Positions 57,940-64,000 of a stretch of 64,000 nucleotides of DNA are shown piece after piece. A model generated the notes under the pieces. It worked only from the letters and a program-made list of their open reading frames with translations. It made no database searches and was not told the origin of the DNA. Both the position numbers and the translations under genes were made by a program. Every line of letters starts with the position of its first letter. Within the stretch, counting starts at the first letter, position 1. The DNA comes from JAEZBP01 sp963832725 (lineage in GTDB: Bacteria; Myxococcota_A; Polyangia; Polyangiales; Sandaracinaceae), in contig CAWHVG010000005.1 of assembly GCA_963832725.1 (NCBI GenBank), positions 558,001 through 622,000 on the forward strand, in the 5' to 3' direction.

Positions 57940-59311
57940 GTGAGCAACGACTTCGACCTCTTCGTCATCGGCGCCGGCTCGGGCGGCGTACGGGCGGCGC
58001 GCATGGCGGCCAAGGCCGGCGCCCGCGTGGCCATCGCGGAGGAGCGCTTCCTCGGGGGCACCTGCGTCAACGTGGGGTGCGTGCCGAAGAAGCTCCTCGT
58101 GTACGCCGCCGCGCTCCGCGACGAGATGGCCGGCGCGGCCGGCTTCGGATGGACCGGCGAGGGCACCTTCGACTGGCCCAGCCTCATCCGGAACAAGGAC
58201 GCCGGAGATCGCCCGGCTGAACGGCGTCTACGAGCGGCTCCTGCACGGCGCCGGCTGCACGCTCCTCTCCGGGCGCGCGCGCCTGATCGATGCGCACACC
58301 ATCGAGCTCCGCGACGAGCACGGCGCGAACACCCGCTACCGCGCCGAGCACGTCCTCGTCGCCACCGGCAGCCAGCCAATCCGACCGAGCGAGCCCGGCA
58401 GCGAGCGCGGCTGGATCAGCGACGACGTCTTCTATCTGGAGTCGATGCCCGAGCGCCTCTTGGTGGTTGGCGGCGGCTACATCGCGCTCGAGATGGCCTC
58501 GATCTTCCGCGGCCTCGGCAGCGAGGTCACTCTGGCCTACCGCGGCCCACACCCCCTCCGCGGGTTCGACGACGACGCGCGCTTCTTCCTGGTGGAAGAG
58601 ATGCGCAAGAAGGGCGTCCGCTTCCTCATGAACACCTCCGTGCGCTGCCTGGAGGACGGCCCGAACGGATCGATCGAGGCGGAGCTCTCGCACGAAGAGG
58701 AGCTCGAGGTGGACGCGGTGCTCTACGCCATCGGGCGCTCGCCGAACACGAGCGGCATCGGCCTCGAGGCGCTCGGCGTGGAGCGCACCGAGACGGGCGC
58801 AATCGTGGTCGACGAGCACTACCAAAGCTCCGTGCCGAGCATCTACGCGCTCGGAGACGTGATCGAGCGGGCCACCCTGACGCCGGTGGCCATCGCGCAG
58901 GCGATGTCGTTCGTCGGCCACGTCTTCGGCCAGGGCGGCCGCCCGGTGCGCTACGACACCGTCCCCACCGCGGTCTTCTCCCTGCCACCGCTGGCCACGG
59001 TGGGGCTGACCGAGGCGGACGCGCGCGCTCGATATGGCGACGTTCATGTCTACACCAGCGAGTTCCGACCGCTGAAGCACACGCTGAGCGGCAGCTCCGA
59101 GCGTGCGTTCATGAAGCTCGTGGTCGACGCGAAGAGCGATCGGGTGCTGGGCGTACACCTGGTCGGCGAGGAGAGCGCCGAGATCATCCAGGGCTTCGCC
59201 GTCGCGCTCACCTGCGGAGCGACCAAGGCACAGCTCGACAACACCGTAGGCCTCCACCCGACGGCGGCCGAGGAGCTGGTCACGATGCGCGAGCGCCGGC
59301 CCGAGCGCTGA
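57940..59311 (+). CDS. gor: Glutathione-disulfide reductase-like flavoprotein (frameshifted as sequenced)
   Basis: FAD-binding GAGSGGVRAARMAAKAGARVAIAEE, redox-active GGTCVNVGCVPKKL (Cys pair), NADPH-binding VVGGGYIALEMASIFRGLGSEVTLAYRG, the second FAD motif SIYALGDV, and the C-terminal dimer motif LHPTAAEELVTMRE with the catalytic His-Glu pair. The frame breaks near 58201-58210 (GCCGGAGATC for GCCGAGATC); repaired as DAEIARLNGVYERLL. Start GTG at 57940. The length, about 456 residues, fits Gor. It reduces GSSG in the cytoplasm. Confidence 0.9.
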
Positions 59312-59443
59312 GCGACCGCCCGCGCAGCCCCTGCGTGAATGGCCCCACCCGATCGAGAGCGTGAAGCCGCGTTCACGGACGGCCGGATTCCGGCGTGATC
59401 TCGCCCCGCGATCGCTGGCCCGCCCTTCGCAAGGTCGGCCCGC

Positions 59444-59839
59444 GTGTCCATCGCCAACCCCTACGCCGAGCTGAGCGCGCTGCTCGACACCACGCGGGAG
59501 CTCACGCCCGAGGAGATGGCCGAGCTGCAGCTCGAGCAGGGCTACGTGGACCGCGCGCTCCGGATCTACGACCAGCTCACGGCCCGCGAGCCGGCGAACG
59601 CGAGCTACGCCACGCGCCGTGAGTGGCTCGCGCGGATGGCCACGGTCCGGCCGCTGCGCCCGGCGAAAAAGCGCCCGCCCGAGCCGAGCGTCTCCGAAGC
59701 GAGACCGAGCGTCCGCGCGCTGCCGGTGCGAGCCGTCGCCTCGCGGAGCGAGCCGGCCGGTGCGACCGAGCGCACCATGCACGGCATCGGCCCGCAACCC
59801 GCGCGAGTCCGCCGCCTCCTGATCATCGGCGTCCGCTGA
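59444..59839 (+). CDS. Small protein with TPR-like N-terminus
   Basis: A 131-residue protein from GTG 59444. The first 60 residues contain a TPR-like helix pair (ELTPEEMAELQLEQGYVDRALRIYDQLTAREPANASYATRREWLARM) and the rest is basic, Pro/Ser-rich and disordered, ending VRRLLIIGVR. Family unknown. Coding is supported by consistent codon use and the TPR pattern. Confidence 0.6.
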   Translation: MSIANPYAELSALLDTTRELTPEEMAELQLEQGYVDRALRIYDQLTAREPANASYATRREWLARMATVRPLRPAKKRPPEPSVSEARPSVRALPVRAVASRSEPAGATERTMHGIGPQPARVRRLLIIGVR

Positions 59840-59870
59840 GCCTCGGACATCGCTCGGAACGCGGGACGGC

Positions 59871-60659
59871 TCACCAGAGCACGGTCGTGCCCGCGGAGAC
59901 CGTCGGGGGCATGTCCTGGCTCATGAGCCCGGCGTTGAAGCTCGCGTCGAGCTGCCAGTTGCGCATGACCATGCCGTAGATGCCGCCGCCGACCACGACC
60001 GAGAGTGGCTTCTGGTCGCTCGCGATCGAGTAGCCCTGTACGAACACCGCCAGCACGTCGAGGATCTGATAGGTGAGCTTGAGGCTCCCGCCGCCCTGGA
60101 AGTAGCGCACCGAGCGGCCCGTCATCGGATCCTGTGCCACCCGCACGGAGGCCACGACGTTCGGCGTCAAAGAGAGCGGCCCCCAGAAGTTCCAGTCCAT
60201 CTGCGCGTCGGCCCGGAGCTCCGGCTCGTTCGCGCCGAACCCGTCGGTGCCGAGCGGGAGCGAGACCTCCCAGTCGCTGCTGATGGCGACTCCGTCGGCG
60301 ACCGAGCCGCCCACCTTGAAACCGACCGCGGGATCGTCGAGCCCGTACGAGGGCGTCGCGCCCTGCTGGAAGACACCGTACGCATCCGGCGCCCGGACGC
60401 GCGCTTCGAGCCAGTCCAGGATGCCGGTCCGGAACCAGAGGTTCGGCAGATCGACGGTGGTGGTCGGATCGCCGAGCTGCACGTTGGCGCCGAATTCGGT
60501 GGTGAGGTGCCCCCGCGCGGCCACGGCCGTGGTGTTCGCGAAGCCGGGACGGTCGGAGCTGAACACGGGCGGCAGCTCGCCCTCGTCCTGCTGCGCCTGG
60601 GCCGGCGCAGAGAGCAAAAGCGCGAAGATCGCGGTGGAGAGTCGAATCACACGGAACAT
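59871..60659 (-). CDS. Outer-membrane protein (phenol-degradation meta-pathway/transporter-like barrel)
   Basis: A 262-residue protein with a Sec signal (FALLLSAPAQAQQ). The mature protein opens SSDRPGFANTTAVAARGHLTTEFGANVQ and continues as alternating beta strands (GILDWLEARVRAPDAYGVF, AVGFKVGGSVADGVAISSDWEVSLPLG, LKLTYQILDVLAVFVQGYS), ending SAGTTVLW with a terminal aromatic. It resembles the MetA-pathway phenol-degradation OMP family. ATG 60677 is an alternative start. Function unknown. Confidence 0.75.
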   Translation of the reverse strand: MFRVIRLSTAIFALLLSAPAQAQQDEGELPPVFSSDRPGFANTTAVAARGHLTTEFGANVQLGDPTTTVDLPNLWFRTGILDWLEARVRAPDAYGVFQQGATPSYGLDDPAVGFKVGGSVADGVAISSDWEVSLPLGTDGFGANEPELRADAQMDWNFWGPLSLTPNVVASVRVAQDPMTGRSVRYFQGGGSLKLTYQILDVLAVFVQGYSIASDQKPLSVVVGGGIYGMVMRNWQLDASFNAGLMSQDMPPTVSAGTTVLW

Positions 60660-60785
60660 CCGGGCCGACCCTAACATGGCTGCCGACGCGACCCGGAATC
60701 CCCTCCGGGGCGTGCGCGCGCCGCGCCCGGTGCCGACACGCCGGTGGGAGGGAAGACGGGCCATCGGCTTGACGTAGTGGGAGAC

Positions 60786-61436
60786 ATGATGCAGCACCGT
60801 CGGCTTCCCATGTCTTCCGGCAACACCTGGATCGGATACGCGCGCTCCGTGACGCCGCGCGACGAAGAAGAGCGGACGGTCCCCGACCTCGTGGTGGCCA
60901 CCGGCGAGCAGCGCACGAGCACCGCCCGCGCCGCGGGCGAGCACCTGCTGACGACCGACATGCTCGAGCAGCTCCGGGCGCGTCTGCGCGAAGCCGAGGC
61001 CCTCGAGGAGTCGGGCGTGCGCCTCCGTCCCGATCTCGACAACCTCGACGACGACCTCGACTTCGACGTCAATCTGGACGATGGCCCCTGGAACGCGGTG
61101 GACGCGCTCGACCCGCTCCCCGAGCTCGAGACAGCGCTGGCGCCGAACAGCGAGAGCAACTTCTACGCGGGCTTCGACGAGTCCCACCCCGACGGGGTGT
61201 TCCTGGCGACCTACTCGCGGCTGGCGGTCGGCACCCCCGTCTACGTCACCGTCCTCCTCCCCGCCGGACATCGATTCCGCACGCCCGCCCTGGTGGAGTC
61301 GATCCGTCCCTCCGAGGCCGCGGGCCCGGACGCGCCGGCCGGCATCGGGCTGAAGATGTGCGGCCTCGACGACGAGGCTCGCCGCCTGGTCCGTGTGTTC
61401 GCGCGCCAGCGCCGCCCAATCTTCTACGTCGCCTGA
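60786..61436 (+). CDS. PilZ-domain protein (TIGR02266-like)
   Basis: A 216-residue protein. A helical, acidic N-terminal half (LRARLREAEALEE, then LDNLDDDLDFDVNLDD) precedes a PilZ-like domain with NFYAGFDESHPDGVFLATYSRLAVGTPVYVTVLLPAGHRFRTPALVESIRP and RQRRPIFYVA, the pattern of the Myxococcus-type PilZ family. Classical c-di-GMP arginines (RxxxR) are not evident, so binding is unproven. Starts at 60789 and 60810 are alternatives. It overlaps the convergent histidine kinase by 13 bases. Confidence 0.82.
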   Translation: MMQHRRLPMSSGNTWIGYARSVTPRDEEERTVPDLVVATGEQRTSTARAAGEHLLTTDMLEQLRARLREAEALEESGVRLRPDLDNLDDDLDFDVNLDDGPWNAVDALDPLPELETALAPNSESNFYAGFDESHPDGVFLATYSRLAVGTPVYVTVLLPAGHRFRTPALVESIRPSEAAGPDAPAGIGLKMCGLDDEARRLVRVFARQRRPIFYVA

Positions 61437-64000
61437 CCCGCGCTCGGGATCGCGACGAGGAACCTCGCTCCCTGGCCCGGCTCGCTCTCGACCCGGATGC
61501 GCCCGCCGTGCGCCTCGACGATGCCCTTGGCGATGGCCAACCCGCGGCCGGTCCCGCGGTACGCAACGCCTCGGCCGCGCCAGTAGCGCTCGAAGAGGTG
61601 GGGGAGCTCGTCAGCCGGGATCCCGGGCCCGGTGTCGCGGATCTCGAACACCGCCTCACCGTCGCTCGGGACCACCCGCAACGCCACCGTGCCGCCCCGT
61701 GGCGTGATCCGCACCGCGTTGGAGAGGAGGTTCCCGAGCACCTGTAGGATCCGATCGCGGTCGCACAGAACGTCGGTCAGGTGATCGGCGAGGTCCAGCT
61801 CGAGCTCAATCCCCCCTTCACGCGCCGGCCCTCGGAAGGCCTCGCAGCTCTCCCGAGCGATGCTCGCGGGATCCTCCGGGTGGCGGATCAAGGTCAGTCG
61901 CCCCTTCTCCAGGCTCGCGAGGTCCAGGAAATCCTGGATGAGTCGATTCATCCGCTGCGCGGCCCTCGAGATGCGCTTGGCCTGGTCCTCGACCCAGCCG
62001 GGCGCCGCCGCTCCGCCCTCGGCCAAGAGCGTCGCGCCCATCTGCACCACGTTCAGCGGGTTGCGCAGGTCGTGGGAGACCACCGCCAGCACCTCCTCGC
62101 GCCGCCTGATCGCTTCTTGCGCCGAGCGGTAGAGCCGCGCGTTCTCCAGCGCGAGCGCGGCCCGCTGGGCGAGCTCCTCCGCGACCTCGAGATCGATCTC
62201 GTCGTGCAGGCGGCGCGCGTCGTCGCTCCCCAACGTGATCGTGCCGAGCACCCGACCGGCCACGCGCATCGGAACGCAGATGTACGAGCGCAGCTCGAGC
62301 CGCCGGAGCATCGCCAGGTGCTCCTCACCGGATGCGTACTCGCGCAGAATCTCGTCCGTCATCTCGGGGATCCACACGGCCTCCCCGGTGCGAGACACCT
62401 GACGCGAAATGCTCTTGTGGGGCGCCGTCGGAAAGCGCTCCTCCAGCTCGCGGACCAGCTTCTTCTTCATGGGGTCGCGATGCTCGAATCGTGACCCGTC
62501 GCAGCGTCCCGTCGTCGTTGAGGAGATCGATCGCGCACCAGTCGGAGAGGCGCTCGATGCAGAGCTGCGCGATGGATCGGAGCGTCGCGTCGACGTCCAG
62601 CGACTCGGCGAGGCGGCGGCTGGCATCCGCCAAGAAGTGATGACGGCCCTCGGCGCGCCGGCGGTCGGTCAGGTCGCGCGTGACCATGGCGAAACCCCGA
62701 ATCTCGCCCTCGTCGCAGGTGAGCCGCGTCAGAGTCACGTTGGCCCAGAAGCGGCTCCCGTCCTTGCGGATCCGCCAACCCTCGTCCTCCGCGTGACCGA
62801 CCGTCCGCGCCTCGGCGAAGAAACGCCCCGGTCGACCGGCTCGGACGTCCTCGACCGGATAGAACGTCGCGATGTGTCGGCCGAGCGCCTCGCTCTCCTC
62901 CCAACCGGTCATCCGCACCGCGCCCGCGGTCCAGCTCTCCACGCGACCCGACGAGTCGAGGAGGACCATGGAGTAGTCCTGAACCTGCTCGACGATGAGT
63001 CGGAAGCGCTCCTCGGCCTGACGCACGCGGTGCTCGTCCTCGGCTCGTTCAATCGTGGCCGAGATGATGTTGGCCATGCTCTCCAGGAACGCGACGTCGT
63101 CGGCGGTGAACGTGCGATGCCGCCGCGTGTGGACCCCGAGCACGCCGAACGCACGTTCCTTCGCCCCGTGCGCGCGGATGACGACGGTGATCCCGCTGAC
63201 CGCGCCGTGATCGAGCAGCACGCGCGCGCCGGCGAAGCGCGTCTCGGAGCGGAGGTCGTCGACGATGACGGGGCATCGGGCCGCGAGCGTGTAGCCCGCC
63301 TGCGAGCCTGGCCCCGCGTCCACCCGCACCGTGCCCACCACGCCCGGTCCGAACCCCACGCCCGCGCGGAGCAAGAGCGTGTGCTCGAACTGGTCGAGCT
63401 CCAACACTTTCGCCATCTCCACGTCGAGAGTGGCGGAGATGGTCTCGACCGCATCCTCGAAGACCTCGTCCAGCCGGGCCGCCTGCAGCGCGTGCCAGCC
63501 GAAGTCCGCGACCGCGCGCTGCTGCCGCGCCCGCAGCTCCGCCGCCTCGTGCAACATCGCGCGGTGGATCGCACCCGCCGCCCGCGCCGCCATGGCGCCG
63601 AAGATCTGCTGGTCGGGGCGGGTGAACCCGAACGTCGTCAGCGAGCCCATGCACGCGACACCGAGCAGCTCCCCCTCCTCAATCAGCGGGACACCGTAGA
63701 GCGCTCGGACGACGTCGCGCCGCGGGCACTCCGGTCGGACCAGGGGATCGTGCGCGGCATCCTCGACCTGCAACGGGGCGCGGGTGGCGGCGATCCGACC
63801 CGAGAACCCCTCGCCGATCGGTAGCGAGAAGCCTGCCACCTCGCCGCGAAATCCGACCGACGCACGCAGACAGAGCTCGCCGTCCTCGACCAGCAGGATC
63901 GACGCCGTGTCCGCCGCCGACGTCGTCTCGACGAACGCTTCCAGCAAGCGGCGCAGCAAATCGTCGAGGGAGAGACTCTCCAGAGCGGCCGCCCCGATCC
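61424..64000 (-). CDS. Multi-sensor histidine kinase, 5' end outside window (frameshifted as sequenced)
   Basis: The frame is open to the window edge, so the N-terminus is missing. Visible domains in order: two GAF-like domains (LCLRASVGFRGEVAGFSLPIGEGFSGRI and LLLRAGVGFGPGVVGTVRV), a PAS domain (RVESWTAGAVRMTGWEESEALG plus PAC TRDLTDRRRAE), a third GAF domain, a HisKA domain with phospho-acceptor VVSHDLRNPLNVV and an HATPase with LGNLLSNAV, DTGPGIP and GTGRGLAIAKGI. The frame breaks at 62486-62490 (GAATC for GATC). The G2 box has Arg where Leu is usual (GTGRGL). No response regulator is adjacent. Confidence 0.9.

Overview
The window reads as a very G+C-rich Gram-negative chromosome, most likely a member of the Myxococcota (Polyangia/Sandaracinaceae-like). 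The clues are a Cys-TM-Arg (MYXO-CTERM-like) tail on a secreted protein, several secreted lipoproteins with Asp-Ala-Gly-Pro-Pro linkers and Cys-rich modules, an FHA-domain sigma-54 activator, a TIGR02266-type PilZ protein and multi-sensor histidine kinases. This placement is inference from gene content. No rRNA, tRNA, CRISPR or prophage was seen.

Layout. 1-853: 5' part of an M3 oligopeptidase, minus strand. 949-10706: a nine-gene, mostly overlapping minus-strand operon encoding a caa3-type oxidase (coxII-c, coxI, coxIII), a small membrane protein, a diheme cytochrome c, a Rieske protein, a cytochrome b-c fusion, a CtaG/polyferredoxin fusion and a FixH-like protein. It is a complete quinol-to-oxygen branch in one transcription unit. 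10938-16551: a membrane protein, glmU, a DUF2171-like protein, a divergent LysR/DoxX pair and a DUF4442 thioesterase-like protein. 16759-23575: a MYXO-CTERM calcium-repeat protein, a transglutaminase-like protein, RseP and a Cys-rich lipoprotein. 23698-34032: a 162-bp terminal-inverted-repeat element, a YafY/GST divergent pair, a hydrolase, an outer-membrane protein, a PpiC isomerase, an FHA sigma-54 activator, a Uma2-family protein, and an acyl-CoA dehydrogenase/thiolase operon with a TetR-type operator and a strong terminator. 34348-45916: surface lipoproteins, an FtsZ paralogue without the usual tail, a membrane glutaredoxin, a compact M50 protease, a 125-bp noncoding tandem array and the second copy of the 162-bp element. 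45923-57875: a HlyD-like protein, a TonB-like protein and a tandem pair of alpha-2-macroglobulin-like giants with an embedded pseudopilin-like calcium loop plus a tiny lipoprotein. 57940-64000: glutathione reductase, an outer-membrane protein, a PilZ protein and a truncated multi-sensor histidine kinase.

Sequence quality matters for any reader of this annotation. More than twenty single-base insertions break otherwise convincing genes. Eleven of them convert an expected GATC into GATTC/GAATC, and at least four convert an expected CCG into CGCG. I treat these genes as intact in the organism and annotate across the breaks. The pattern looks like a modification-linked base-calling artefact rather than pseudogene decay.

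The features most worth follow-up are the paired macroglobulin/pseudopilin-like proteins, the CtaG-polyferredoxin fusion in the bc-caa3 operon, the tail-less FtsZ, the 162-bp inverted-repeat element, the 125-bp array and a homologous leader shared by two lipoprotein genes.
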